From Tetraselmis striata (Eukaryota; Chlorophyta; Chlorodendrophyceae; Chlorodendrales; Chlorodendraceae), in contig VCJN01002642.1 in assembly GCA_006384855.1 (NCBI GenBank), forward strand, positions 83,094-147,093: 64,000 nucleotides of DNA, written 5' to 3'. The notes under the pieces were generated by a model that did not search any database, was not told the DNA's origin, and worked only from the letters and a program-made list of their open reading frames with translations. Shown in pieces: positions 22,396 through 33,600 of this stretch. How positions within the stretch are numbered: position 1 is the first letter of the stretch; every line of letters starts with the position of its first letter. The translations under genes were made by a program, and so were the position numbers.

Positions 22396-22754
22396 GCGTG
22401 CTAGTGTGTTGCCCTTTTATCAGCGTTTTACATTGTGTATAGTCGCTACATGAAACATATTATGCACTTGTATATTTTTATTTATGTGCGATGTCGACGC
22501 GATATGTTATATCTTCCCATACGGGTGCCGACACGATAAGTATGAGAACACACCATGCCCTCCACTGCTAGATTCTATTAGAAAGTACAACGGATTCAAG
22601 ACGGATCAGACTCAACTTTGAAACGGGCATGTGACCATTTGCCGGTACCCCGATCCTGGGAGCAAATACACGTGTTGTCAACATCGCGTCGGCGCCCGTA
22701 CATACGTGATACATGTTACATCTTCCGCATGCACGCTGCCCGTCCTCGGGGACC

Positions 22755-23276
22755 CTACAGGTGCAATTGGCGCCAGCCATGGCTGCGCGGGAGGCCGGGC
22801 TTGCGCCAGGACGGGTCAAAGTAGCCAGCGATGCCCACCCGGAAGTCGAGCGAGCAGCGGGTTGCGTGCATGCGGTTGGGCGGCGCGTAGTGCCGGCAGA
22901 GCGCGCCGTGGAAGATCGCCACTTGCCCCAGGCTGCAGGCGGGCACGTCTTGAAAGTCCCCAGCGCCTGGCCGCGTCTCGGCCTGCAGCGTTGTCCGCGT
23001 GGAGCCCGTGTCGGTCAGCGGCAGCCAGAAGTTGAGCTCCCCGGGCTGGTGACCGTACTCCAGGTCGCAGTGCGTCCGGCCCCGCTGGGCGCACGGCCCG
23101 GGCTGCAGCCGCATGCTCGGAGGGTACTGGTACCAGAAGGACACGCCCGAGGTCTCGAGGCTGGGAGCATGGCGGAGCAGCTCTGCCTTGAGAGCGGGGC
23201 AGCACACGTCCCGTACGAGCGCCTCGTAGACGGGGAGGACGCCAAGGGTGTCGTGCGCCACAGCGTTGTACAGCGC
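22755..23276 (-). CDS. Putative 2-oxoglutarate/Fe(II)-dependent oxygenase, partial (5' exon not found)
   Basis: The last exon runs from an AG acceptor before 23276 to a TAG at 22755 (173 aa). It carries the facial-triad pattern of 2OG-Fe(II) oxygenases: HCDLEYGH (H-x-D), then a distal His in ATFHGALC-like context (IFHGALCRHY), and an Arg in TRCSLDFRVGI that would bind 2-oxoglutarate. NFWLPLTD and the GDF turn fit the double-stranded beta-helix of phytanoyl-CoA-hydroxylase/StrG-like members. The substrate is unknown. A stop in the same frame just upstream of the acceptor shows that the N-terminus is in another exon, probably within 23276-23420, which I could not define. Confidence 0.55.
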   Translation of the reverse strand, partial: ALYNAVAHDTLGVLPVYEALVRDVCCPALKAELLRHAPSLETSGVSFWYQYPPSMRLQPGPCAQRGRTHCDLEYGHQPGELNFWLPLTDTGSTRTTLQAETRPGAGDFQDVPACSLGQVAIFHGALCRHYAPPNRMHATRCSLDFRVGIAGYFDPSWRKPGLPRSHGWRQLHL

Positions 23277-24096
23277 CTGCACGGCGCGGGCCAGGGAGCA
23301 GCGTGGGGTGCATCACAATGCGGGCATCGATGGTGCGCATGCGGGCCACATGGAAGGCAGGCGATGAAGCGCGTAGTGTACATTCCGAGCTTTCGTAACC
23401 GTGGTTTTGGTGCAAACGAACCTGTCTATTAGGACGGAAGCTCGGCGTCCAGGCTAATTAGAATCGAATATAAAATATGTTGATGGTTTGGATTGTTTTT
23501 TTGAAGGAAAACTGACAGATACATCTCAGTGGTAGGGCGAATCGATTTCGGAGAGCACCACGAAGGACACTGTATGAGTTATTTGCATTGCCCGTTTATT
23601 CAGAAAACGTACACGTGCACTGTTTGAAATCACATTGCGGTACAGGAATGCGGACCGATGCACAACGGTAAGAGTGCGCTAATCATACTGGCAGCATTAC
23701 GCGTTATACTCTTCGCATCAGGAAATCATAACACGATGATGTATCGAAATGCGCATTTAACGTGTATATATACTGGTAAGGATTACCTGGTAAGGATTAC
23801 CGTTTTGTATAAGGATATAGCAGACATGAAGGGTATATTGTAGCAATATTGCAGACACTCTGGATTACGCAATTCTTACTATCGCGTACAAGTCAACGGG
23901 TTCAAGTCTATTACAATGGACTTTCTACAATAATGACAAGGGAATAGAATAATACCAGAATAGAATAGAAATGGGGGAAAACGCTGAAAGGGAGGCAAAG
24001 CACGGCCAAGCACCGCCGATGAAAGTTTGTGCCACGGACGCGCTAGTAGAAATGATTGGGCGTACCGTAACCAAAGAGGAGTGATGCGCATCACAG

Positions 24097-24976
24097 TCAC
24101 CAACACATGGGCGACAACGTGCTCTGGGAAGAGGCATGCTGCAAAGGCCGCACCTGCCGCGTCTTGAAGTTTGCAAACATTCCGGGCGCCGGCACAAATT
24201 CCTCCAGTGGGCGCGGGGCACCGGCCGGCAGGGCCGAGGCCGGGAAGCGCCCCGCTGCGGGTGTGGCTGCCAGCAGCGCCGCGGCGGCTTGCGCAAGCGG
24301 GTAGGCGGCGGGGTCAAAGCTGAGGGCGCGGGGTGCGCGCATGCTGGCCGGTAGCCCCTCTGGCCGCGCCACACGCGGCCCCTCCAGCTCCACACGCAGG
24401 GAGGGCTCCGCCGCGTCCAACGTGTGCGCTGCGCTGTGCGCCGTGGCTGGCGCCGGTGCGCACGGTGGGCGCTCGGTGTCCCCATGCTGCCCGCCAGCCG
24501 TCGAGGCGCAGGCAGTGTTGTCCTCTCGAGGCGACAGAGCGGAGGTACAGCGCTCCGGGGCAGGTGACCCCGCCTGCGGGGGCGGCCGGCTCGCAGGCAG
24601 AAGCCCCACGTCTGGCGGCTCCGGAGCGGTGGCGGCCAGCACGCGGGTGCTATGCCGCGCCAGCAGGGACGCCAATGTGCGCGGAGGCCACCCGCCCTCC
24701 TGCAGCGGCGCGCCGTCCAGCCCCTCCCGGAGTGCGGCCTCCGCCACTGCTGCGCAGTGCCTCCGGCTGCGGACGTGAGCCGGCATGCGGGTCGGCGAGG
24801 CCAGATTCTCGCCGCACACAGCGCACATCCGGAGGCTGGGGCTCACGCCTGGCGGCAGCGCGGGCCCCTCTGCAGCGGCTTGCTCCTGCAGCGCCGCGGC
24901 CAACCCGGCCGCCAGCTTGGCTCTGGCGGGGTCACGCGGCTGAGTCGCCCCCCGCCGCCCGCGAGCGCCCAACCGC
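24097..24976 (-). CDS. C2H2-type zinc-finger protein, partial
   Basis: The exon starts at an AG acceptor before 24976 and stays open to TGA 24097. A single finger, MCAVCGENLASPTRMPAHVR followed by SRRH, has C-x2-C-x12-H-x5-H spacing like U1-type/matrin fingers, so nucleic-acid binding is inferred. It is preceded by an Ala-rich helix and followed by about 200 residues of Pro/Ala-rich sequence. A good donor (CAG|gtgcgg) follows FANFKTRQ near 24160, so the true end may lie in another exon; a natural stop is the alternative. No start codon lies in this exon. Confidence 0.5.
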
Positions 24977-25459
24977 CTGCACCCAGCAGCGCAGGGCAGT
25001 GATGCTCAGCGGCGGATCATACGTATCATCGGATGCCGGCAGTGCCGCGCAGGGATGACAACATCAGCTGTCAACATATTGCAAGTGGCATGCCATATAA
25101 CCAATTCATAACATCCACTAACCAAAAAGTGCTCATTGAGGCATGACGGTTACAGTTGAGACATCCCGCTAAAGTACGCAGGCGATATCTGCTGTGGCCA
25201 CCCAGCTGACAAATACCCCTGCGATTGTCAGGAACCAGTATCATAATTGCTGCCGGAGGGCTGTTTCTGGGCGATGTTAAACCACATCGATCTCCTCCAG
25301 GAGATTGCCGGCATTTAGCGACTTATAGTAACGATGCTTCTTACATGAGTGGCGTGAGCCGCTGCAACACACTCCCCGCATGCTGCATGCGAATCGGGCG
25401 GTGTCCGGAAAACGTGTACAAACACTGCAATAACAACATGTGCTTATGCGGCGGTATGG

Positions 25460-26779
25460 TTATGGGCGCACAGGCAACAGTGCGGCGGCATTGGCTTGCC
25501 TCGTCACAAAGTCGACGAGGGGCGACAGCGCCCCCGTCAGGCACGCAGCGGCCTCCGGCCGGCCCGCCTCCCGCACGAAGAGCGCCACCGCCTCCAGCGT
25601 GCTCAGGCGTCCGCGCCCCTGCCCAGGTTTCAGCGCCTCGATGAGCGGCGACACGTGCGCCGCCACGGCGGCCTCCTGCAGCGCCACGCAGGGCAGGCTG
25701 CCTGCTTCGTCGCCGCGTCCGCTCAGCAGCTGTGCGCGCCGGGGCTGCAGGTGGTCCACCAGTGCCCGCGCGCACGCCCATGAGCCGTCAGGGACGACAA
25801 CTACCGTCTTCCGCGAGTCATTGGCGTCGACATTGATGCTGCTGCCATCGGCAGGGGCAAGCGCCTCGGCCACGGACAAGCTTGGGGCGTTGTGGGGACA
25901 ATCGGGGGAGGTGTCGTATACTGTTTTATCATTGGCGCCGTTGTCACCAGGTTGTGCTGACGGCTCGGCGGCCGCTGGGCTGCGTCGAGGGAAGAGGAGG
26001 ACAGTCCGACTCGCAGCGTGCCCCCGGAGCAGCTCGTCGAGCCTGGTCTCGTGCGCCGAGCTGCCCAGCACCAGCAGCTCCGCCGATAGGCCCGCGGCGT
26101 CAAGCGCCTCGAGGTACGGAACGGCGACTCGGGTCGACGAGGTCGAGCGCAGGAACTCGGTCGGGTGGGAGAGCAGCACAAAGTGCAGCGCGAGTGCGGC
26201 GCCCGGTGCCCGCGCCGACTCGCCCAGCACGAGACATCGTTGTCGCAACGCCGCGCAGAAACACTCCCCTGCCGGCGTCCAGCAATATCGGCACCACCCG
26301 GAGCTCCGCGCCTCGGCACAGGCCGCCGACACGGTCGCCGCAGCCGCGTCGAGCAGCGCGTCGCCGGTTGGTTCGCCTCGTTGGATTCTGGCCGCGTCTC
26401 TGGTCGACTCGACAAACAGGTCGTCCACCGTCTGCCGGTACGAGCTGGGGCGATCGGGGCCGTCGAGGTGGGAGGCGGGACTCGGTGCGGCTCTGAGCTC
26501 GGTGGAAGTGGCCGGCTTGGCGGCGACGAACCGCGTGAGGCGCGCGCGGCCGCGGTGGAACGCGCCCTCCCGCAGCACCACCTCCACTTCCTCGCCCACC
26601 TTCACCTCCAGCCCCTCGAAGTCCGCCGCCAGCTCCTGCCAGCTCACCAGGCACTCGGCGGATGGCCCGGGGCACCACGGCAGCTGTCTCTCTTTGCCAT
26701 CAGCGCCGTCGGCAACGCTCGCCTCGCCACAAGGATGCCGCCCCTCCGCCGCTGCCGCCGCTTCCCCGCGCTGACGCGC
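25460..26779 (-). CDS. DTW-domain tRNA-uridine aminocarboxypropyltransferase, 5' exon not found
   Basis: An open exon of 439 codons follows an AG acceptor and ends at TAA 25460. The DTW family (TapT/TuaA in bacteria, DTWD1/2 in humans) makes acp3U in tRNA from S-adenosylmethionine. Visible marks, in order: a Cys-rich head WCRYCWTPAGECFC, LLSHPTEFLRSTSSTR, ELLVLGSS, the signature as VVVVPDGSWACAR (DGSW in place of D-x-TW), and GRLSTLEAVALFVREAG. An acidic low-complexity insert of about 60 residues separates the LLFPRR strand from the signature. The N-terminal 100 residues before the Cys-rich head are unassigned. There is no in-frame Met, so the start lies upstream. Confidence 0.75.
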   Translation of the reverse strand, partial: ARQRGEAAAAAEGRHPCGEASVADGADGKERQLPWCPGPSAECLVSWQELAADFEGLEVKVGEEVEVVLREGAFHRGRARLTRFVAAKPATSTELRAAPSPASHLDGPDRPSSYRQTVDDLFVESTRDAARIQRGEPTGDALLDAAAATVSAACAEARSSGWCRYCWTPAGECFCAALRQRCLVLGESARAPGAALALHFVLLSHPTEFLRSTSSTRVAVPYLEALDAAGLSAELLVLGSSAHETRLDELLRGHAASRTVLLFPRRSPAAAEPSAQPGDNGANDKTVYDTSPDCPHNAPSLSVAEALAPADGSSINVDANDSRKTVVVVPDGSWACARALVDHLQPRRAQLLSGRGDEAGSLPCVALQEAAVAAHVSPLIEALKPGQGRGRLSTLEAVALFVREAGRPEAAACLTGALSPLVDFVTRQANAAALLPVRP

Positions 26780-27177
26780 CTGTCGGATCACGCCACCTTA
26801 TCTTCCCGCGCGTTGCACACTTCGCGGCCTCAGGATCGAAGCATGTATACGTCACGCGGCGGGGCTACCAGGGTGACACTGCCGACGGTAGCGAGCTGCA
26901 CGTGGTGTCGCTGGGCTGCGATGTGTTAGAGCATACAAGGACATATTAATCGATGCTGTATATAATCGGGTAATGTTGCGGATAAACCCGCTGAATGACA
27001 CATCAATGTCCATTGCCAGGTCTGCCTGTGTTTTCACTGACTAAGCTCGTCTAAGCGGGGGGTTTCGACAGCTCATCTATGCTACCCAGGAGAACGAAAT
27101 AGTCAGCGAAAACAGTGACGTATCTAAACAGCTTTATCGGCCTTTAAAACCAGAGGGAAAGGCAGCCAGGGCCCCCA

Positions 27178-27198
27178 GGGGGGGGGGGGGGGGGGGGG
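27178..27198. repeat. Poly-G run at the splice donor of the methyltransferase exon
   Basis: On the sense (minus) strand the exon ends CAG at 27206 and the intron begins GTGCCCA, followed by about 20 C residues. This repeats the arrangement at 2717-2744 in an unrelated gene. Confidence 0.8.
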
Positions 27199-27205
27199 TG
27201 GGCAC

Positions 27206-27640
27206 CTGTGTGGGCGCAAAGCACTCGATGAGGACTGTCCCGCCAGGGCGCAGCGCAGCGGCGGCAGCTGCATGCAGGCGCTGTCGCGCAGGCGGCGGCA
27301 GCATGCAAAAGATGGAGACGACAGCGTCAAAGGCCGCCGGCTTGGGGCGCCAGGCGCCCCCCAGGTCGGCGCACTCGGTGGCCAGGGAGGCCGCCGCGTC
27401 GCGCTGCTTGGCTAGCCGGCGCGCCTTGGCGAGGCCCACGGAGGAGGCGTCCACCGCGAGGCAGCTGGCGCCCAGCTCTGCCGCGAGGTACACCGCGTTG
27501 CGGCCCTGCCCTTCGCCCAGGCACAGCACCCGAGCACCGGGTGCCAGGCGGTCTGGCGCCACGCTCGCCAGCCAAGCGCTAGGCGCCTTGCCGTAGGCCC
27601 ACCCCTTGCGGTAGCGTGCGTTCCAGTCCACCCCCGCCGC
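27206..27640 (-). CDS. Class I SAM-dependent methyltransferase exon (TehB/TPMT-like)
   Basis: A 145-codon exon between an AG acceptor (before 27640) and the GT donor after 27206, in phase at both ends. It opens VDWNARYRKGWAYGKAP, typical of small TehB/thiopurine-type methyltransferases, followed by motif I VLCLGEGQGRNAVYLA, an acidic end to beta-2 (LAVDASSVGLAKA), motif II/III CADLGG and FDAVVSIFCMLPP, then LRPGGTVLIECF. The substrate cannot be told from sequence. Flanking exons were not found: the 5' side may lie at 27660-27820 (FDALNLDEGRVTLE), and the 3' exon is unclear, since only about 50 nt of open sequence follows the C run. Confidence 0.7.
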
Positions 27641-28028
27641 CTGCGCGACAGCAGCCGTGGGCCCACCTCCAGTGTCACGCGACCCTCGTCAAGGTTTAGT
27701 GCATCGAACACGGCGGTACACAAACGGCAGAGCAGCCTGTGATTGTGCACAGAGCGCCTCTCGCCCAATGTGGTCAATGACCCGGTGCATCTACTCGAGG
27801 TGTCCAAATCCTCAGCAAGCAAGGCGTTTTTTCATACGCACGCAGCATTGCGTACTGGTCCGTGGACGAGCTAGATATTGGCCTGCGGCCCACTCACACG
27901 TCAGGTGAATGAACACATACCGGCCCATCGATATTCGGGGCTTACGTAACAGGTCCATCAGTCCCCATCAGGAGGAAAGTATTGCATGAACGAACCATCT
28001 ACCAGCGCAGCAGCTCCGTCATGCTAAA

Positions 28029-29444
28029 TTAACGCGTTGCCATGTCCAAGCAACGGCCATTAGCTGTGCCGGTCAGATGCCCGGGGGACCCTGAAGTGGT
28101 CCACAACGTCTCAGTCCGCACTCTGCAGGAGCGGGGAGAGTGGGAATGCGGCATTGCTGGTGAGCTGAGGCGGGGCCAGAGCGCAGGCCGGCGCGCCACC
28201 TTTGCCGGCGGCGAGTCCTCCACAAGCGGCACAAAGCGCACGGTCCGCAAGGCGCGGCGCTCGACGCCGCCGTCGCGGGCAGTCAGCAGCGCGAGCTCCT
28301 GGTTGCTCTGCCGCTCGCCCAGCGGGATGAGCAGCAGGCCGCCGGGGCGCAGCTGCGCCAGCAGCGCGGGCGGCACCTCCGCGGCGGCCGCGCCCACGTT
28401 GATGGCATCGAAGGGGCCGAGGTCCGCGGCGCCCTGCCAGCCGTCTCCCTGCCGCACCTGCCGGCGCCACCAGACATGGCCTGTTCACCAGTTCCGGACC
28501 ACTGCCCGCGTGCATCCATCGCCGCATAAGGGCCTTGTTGGTGCGTTCACCGGTTTAGGAGCCGACATTACGACCCGCCAGGTGTAAATAACTAATCACC
28601 CGCAGCAGTTTGCCTTAAAGCATTAAAGGACACTACTCTCCGCCTATGGGGCAGGACATAATGTTGCCTACAGTAAATTCAATGGCCACTTGATTTTACA
28701 CAACGACGATACGTTATATCATATGGTACAGCGTATGTATATTTGTGTGCATTTATGCATACATTCCGCCATACCGGGACGTGCGGGTATCTTGTATGCG
28801 TTCACCGCCGCACAGCATAGTCTTTCTCGCAATACGCCGTCAACAGCCCGGATGAGGAGGCCTAAGTGGCGCACCTCGATGCGGGCGTGCTGCCCATCCC
28901 TCGGGTCGTCCCCTACCGCAAAGCCATCTGCGCGCAGGTTCGCGGCGCTCTGCTCCGCCAGCCGCCCCACGATCTCCAGCCCCACCAGCGCGGCGCTCGC
29001 GGGGGCCATGCGAGCCATGTAGGCCAGCAGGATGCCGGAGCCGCAGCCGACGTCGAGCACGCGGGCGCCGGGCGTGCGCAGGGCGCCGGCGAGGGCCTCC
29101 AGGCACGTGGCGTGGATGTGCGGCGCGGAGATGGTCACCTGCACAGCGGGCGCCTGGCTGTCAGGGGTGTGGAGCGCTCCGCCGGCGCAACTCCCTGCGC
29201 TGGGTCAGCCGGTCTGCACCTTGGAGCCGATGGACTGCGGCGCATCGGCGTATGGGCCGTACTGGTAGCCTCCGCGCCCTGCGGCAGCGGCCGCGCTGCC
29301 CGGGTCGCCCGGCGGGACGTACAGCGCGCGGTCGGTGGCGAGCATGGCGGCGCGCACCGCCGGAGTTGACACCAGCCCGGCGGCGGCGAGCCGGGCAACT
29401 AGCTCCTCATTGCTACCGCCGCTGCAGCCCGCTGTCCACGACAT
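28029..29444 (-). CDS. PCMT: Protein-L-isoaspartate O-methyltransferase
   Basis: Three exons, 29444-29220, 29138-28875 and 28457-28029, join in phase 0 to 305 aa. The enzyme methylates isoaspartyl residues in aged proteins from SAM. Exon 1 has NEELVARL, AMLATDRALY and PYADAPQSIGSK; exon 2 continues VTISAPHIHATCLEAL and motif I LDVGCGSGILLAYM; exon 3 has GPFDAINVGAAAAEVPPALL, LRPGGLLLIPLG and VRFVPLVEDSP. These are the family motifs in order. The junction GSK/VTISAPH matches the family's continuous stretch, which confirms the splice. The ATG at 29444 gives the expected short leader. About 55 residues after VRFVPL are extra and may be misread past a donor. The neighbouring methyltransferase at 27.2 kb is unrelated. 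Confidence 0.88.
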
Positions 29445-29469
29445 CGCGCCGCACCCGCTCAAAACATCC

Positions 29470-30600
29470 GCACCCGTTTTGAGCGCCAGGTGTCTGCTGG
29501 CGAAGGTACAAAGGCGCCGCCCTTTATCGCACCACGATAGCCACCGCAGCAGTGCTCATTGACGGCAGTGCGCGGGACGGTTACGGCAGGCAGCGGCGCA
29601 GCGCGGTGGGTGAAGGCGGCCAGTAGTGCGAGCGCTGACGCCCAGGCACTCACGAGAGTGGCGACTGAAGAGGTCAGTGTGGCGAGGAGGCATTTGGTGG
29701 TAGTCGTGCTGGATGTGGCAACTGCGGCGAGAAGCGACGACTGCTCCCTCGCTGGCTATCGCGGAGCCCGCTTTTTTATTAAATTAATCCTCTGCTGTAA
29801 CAAGAGGCAGGAATAGAGAGGTTTAGGAGCATCCTTGCCACGAGTCACGCAGTCGCCCGTATTCACGCACGTGTTCTTTCGATTTATCGACGAGGGAGGA
29901 AAGTCGCGTGGTTTAGGAGCATTGCGGCGTTGCTGGGTGGTTTCGAAATGACGGCGGTGTCGGAGCACGCCGTGAAGGCCTACTACTCTACCCTTCCTGC
30001 CGGCGCTGACCAGTTGTGTGGAGGCCTGGAGGGTTTCAGGGTTGCGGATCCACGGCACCAATAAGCAAGGCGTGTGGAAATATTGACACCATCGACAAAC
30101 ATGGTTTCGGAGCGTTGTTGATGTGGTCTTGGAGCCTTTCGACTAATTTACTCAAATGCACCTCAGCACATTCAATAGGTGATTACTATGCCCTCGAACC
30201 GCCAAAATCTCCGTGTAGGGCTATTCCGCTTTCTCTAAATTCCATACTCGTCATGGAGTGAGCAAATATATTCTACGATGTGGAGCGATAATGTTACCAT
30301 TCCTATGAATGCAAAAACAGGTGAGTTCAAGATGACATGGCAGTCTTGCGTATCTGACCAGCTGCAGTAGCGCCAGCAAGGGAAAGGGCAGCCTGCTGGT
30401 GCAACTATTCGGCCATCTGGTTTCCAAATTTGTCGCAACCTACCATCACAGTATGTATGACTGGCGACTTGTTGCCAACTACAAAATAGGGCGTATAACT
30501 TTAAGCATGCCGATGCCACTTCTCACGAGCAAAATATGTCGTAACCATCGCTGGGTGCTTGCACCCTGGTGTGTTTGAGCAGTGGTCATGACAATATACA
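29470..30600. other. Intergenic stretch, nothing recognised
   Basis: Between the PCMT gene and the 3' end of the DOMON/b561 gene I see only short open frames without motifs. The PCMT promoter should lie just above 29444. Confidence 0.5.
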
Positions 30601-30632
30601 TGTATCAGTATAATATGAGTGCTTGAAACATA

Positions 30633-30637
30633 TTTAC
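30633..30637 (-). terminator. TGTAA polyadenylation signal of DOMON/b561 copy 1
   Basis: TGTAA on the minus strand, about 60 nt past the stop codon at 30695. Chlorophyte nuclear genes use this motif, normally 10-20 nt before the cleavage site. Confidence 0.5.
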
Positions 30638-30694
30638 AGATACAGCATGGTTGTGAGGGTGACGCATTTCATGCAATCGTGACAGTGTTATGGA

Positions 30695-33600
30695 TCACTG
30701 CTTGCCAGCAGGGCCCACTGACATCATAATGGTGGTTGAGTGGCTGCGTGTTTGTGCAGGCTTCGCGCCCATGCCGTCCTCATTGGGTATCTCTGCTGGG
30801 ACAAGTACTTTATCAGCTCCCTTTCCACCACCTGCCACCGCCTTGCGGATACGAGCGGCACGGATCTCCAGAGCTGCCCAGGCTAGCACATACACCACGA
30901 GCCAGATAGCATAGACCACCACTGGCCATACGCTGGCGCAGGTGTCGCGCACGCGGAAGAGGACAATGCCGATCATGACGTTGGCCAGCCCACCGAGCCA
31001 AGCCACACGTCCCGAGGTGAGGTGCAGCGCCTCCCACTGGCCGCGCCACTTGTCGCCCTTGTGCGGGCGCACCAGCGCGTTGATCGGCTGCAGAATGCCC
31101 AGGATCATGACGATCATGCCGATGACAGCATGGCTGCTGGCCAGAGCACCGGAGTCGGGGCCCACGTTGAGCGGGCCCAGCTTGACAAGCGCGATGATCC
31201 AGGCCGCCAGAGCCGCGGCCACGCCGGCGTAGTTGAGGCCACGGTGGAGCTTGAACCAGGTGGGGTCCTGGTCGCGCATGGTGCGCGCGATGAGGACACC
31301 ACAGGGTAGCAGCACGCCCCAGCCAGCCAGCATGAGCACGCCATGCACCACCCAGAAGTTCCAGTTGGGGGAGCGCGGCGGGCAGCTGCCTGCGGGAGCT
31401 TCGCCCAGGGCGGCCCAGGCAAAGCCCTGGTTGGTGCCCGGCGAGTGCTGCGCCGTGTGGACGCCACTGCCGACGTGGTACGCGGCCAGCAGGGTGCGTG
31501 CCCCCTCCAGCGGGAACTCCTCGCTCACTGAACGGGTGAACTCCACGATGGTGAAGCCGCCATCACGGCTGACAGCCAGGCTTGCGGGGTCGATGCCAGG
31601 AATGGTTGTCGCTGGCCAGCCACCGGCCGGCGGGCTGTATCCCGGCAGCATGTAGGTCTCCACACCCTGCTCGGGCGAGCCCATGACCACCATGGCGCCC
31701 CTCATGGCGGCGCCAGACGCTGGGAAGCCCAGCGCCACCCAGCCGGCGCTGGTGGCTGCCTCCGCCGCCATGCGCACCTCGCCGGCAGCGACATCGGGCG
31801 TCCAGTGCAGTGTGTAGCCGGTGTTGACGGCAAGCATGCAGTCGTATCCCGCCAGGGAGGACGGCGTGCAGGCGCCGCTGGCAGGGGGCATGAAGTTGAC
31901 GCCACCGTAGGAGCCCCGGGAGTCGTAGTTGCCTGCAGAGGTGCCGCCGCCGTGGTAGAGCAGCGCATCAGGGCGGTAGAAGGCGGTGTTGGTGCCGGTG
32001 CCCGTCTCCAGCGAGGACGCGGGTGCGTGGAACACAGCGCCCGCGGGGCTGCTCTGCCCGTACGCGTACGCGAGGCGGTACAGCACGCCGCCCATCACGC
32101 AGTAGTCAAGGGCTGCATCGCCGCTCTCCAGAGGCTTGCGGAACTTGAGGAGCGTCAGGCGTCGACCGCCCTCAGGGCGCTGGTCAATCTCTGCGCCCAC
32201 CGCATCCAGGATGTCATCGGTGCCGCCAAGCTCAAGGTCGGCGATGGGCCGGGAGCGGCTGGGCGTGAAGGCGTCGTAGACGCGGAAGGCACGGCCGATA
32301 GTAGCGCCAATGACGACGTCCAAGTTGATCATGGCATGTGCGCCAGAGGGCGTGAGCGGAGCGCCGCAGACACCATCTGCAGGCATGTACCCAGGCATCT
32401 CAAGATCGGCACCGGCCCCAGGCTCGCCTTCTGGCTCTCCCTCAGGCTCGGCCCCGGGCTCGGCTTCAGGCTCGGGCTCCGTCTCGGGTTCAGGCTCGGG
32501 CGAGGTCTGCGCCAGGCGGCGCCGCAGCAGCCGCCTGGAGCCAGTGTTGATGGCTGCTGCTGCCTCTGGTTGCAGGGCTGGCAGCGCCAGGATGCCCTGT
32601 CGGGGAACCGCACATGTGTTGGATGCCTGGGAGCCAGGGAGGGCTTTACACGTTGAACGTGTAGCCGGTGCCGAGGGTTTGCCCTCGCCTTCAGGCTCTG
32701 TCTCGGGCTCGGGCTTGGTCTCGCCCTCAGGCTCCGCCTCAGGCTCTGTCTCAGCTTCTGGCTCAGGCTCTGTCTCGGGCTCGGGCTCGCCCTCAGGCTC
32801 TGCCTCGGGCTCTGTCTCAGCTTCTGGCTCAGGCTCTGTCTCGGGCTCGGGCTCTGTCTCCGGCGTAGGCTCGGGCTCGGTCTCGCCCTCAGGCTCTGTC
32901 TGGGGCTCTGTCTCAGGTTCTGGTTCTGTCTCCGGCTCGGGCTCAGTCTCACCCTCTGGCTCGGGCTCTGGAGCGCCATAATCACCTTCCGGGTCGGGCT
33001 CGGGAGAGCCGTGGCTCCCTTCTGTTCCAGGCTCAGGGGCGTCCTCGGCTTCAGGCTCAGCCTCTCCATTGCCTTCAGGCTCGGGCTCTGGAGCGCCGCT
33101 GGTAGCCTGCTCATTGGAAGATTCATTGCCGCCAATCAGGGCCTCGGGGCGCAGTGCAACAGACACCCATGCATCCGTGTCAGCGGCGATTGCATACTCG
33201 ATGAAGCCGGCGTCAGTGTCGACTGTCCAGTAGACAGTATAGTTTCCGGTGGGTGTGGAGGTGCGCGAGTCGGTGTACTCATCCTCCCACGTGGCAGGGT
33301 CGCCCAGTGTCATGCTGGATTGGCGGTCACACATGCGCATGGCGAGGCCGCCCGGGGACTTCACTGCGTCGCCAAACCAGCCCTCATTGCAGAAGCACTG
33401 CTTGCGGGGCGCGGTGTCGGCCTGCGGGACGGGGCAGTCGAAAACGTTGTGTTAGCCCCACAGCAATATTGGCGGTACATTGGGAAATGGCCTCAAATGC
33501 TGTAGGCACTTGGGGCCCAGTGATAATCAGTTGTATATTTTTCAAGCTTCAATGAATTGTGAACTATGAATTTCAAGGGCCGAAACCCTGCAATTGCTTG

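Noticed and set aside
25440-26774. 444-codon plus-strand frame opposite the DTW gene
   Set aside because: Ser/Ala/Arg-rich antisense shadow; the minus strand carries all DTW motifs.
31805-32656. 283-codon plus-strand frame across copy 1
   Set aside because: Antisense shadow of the intact DOMON/b561 exon.
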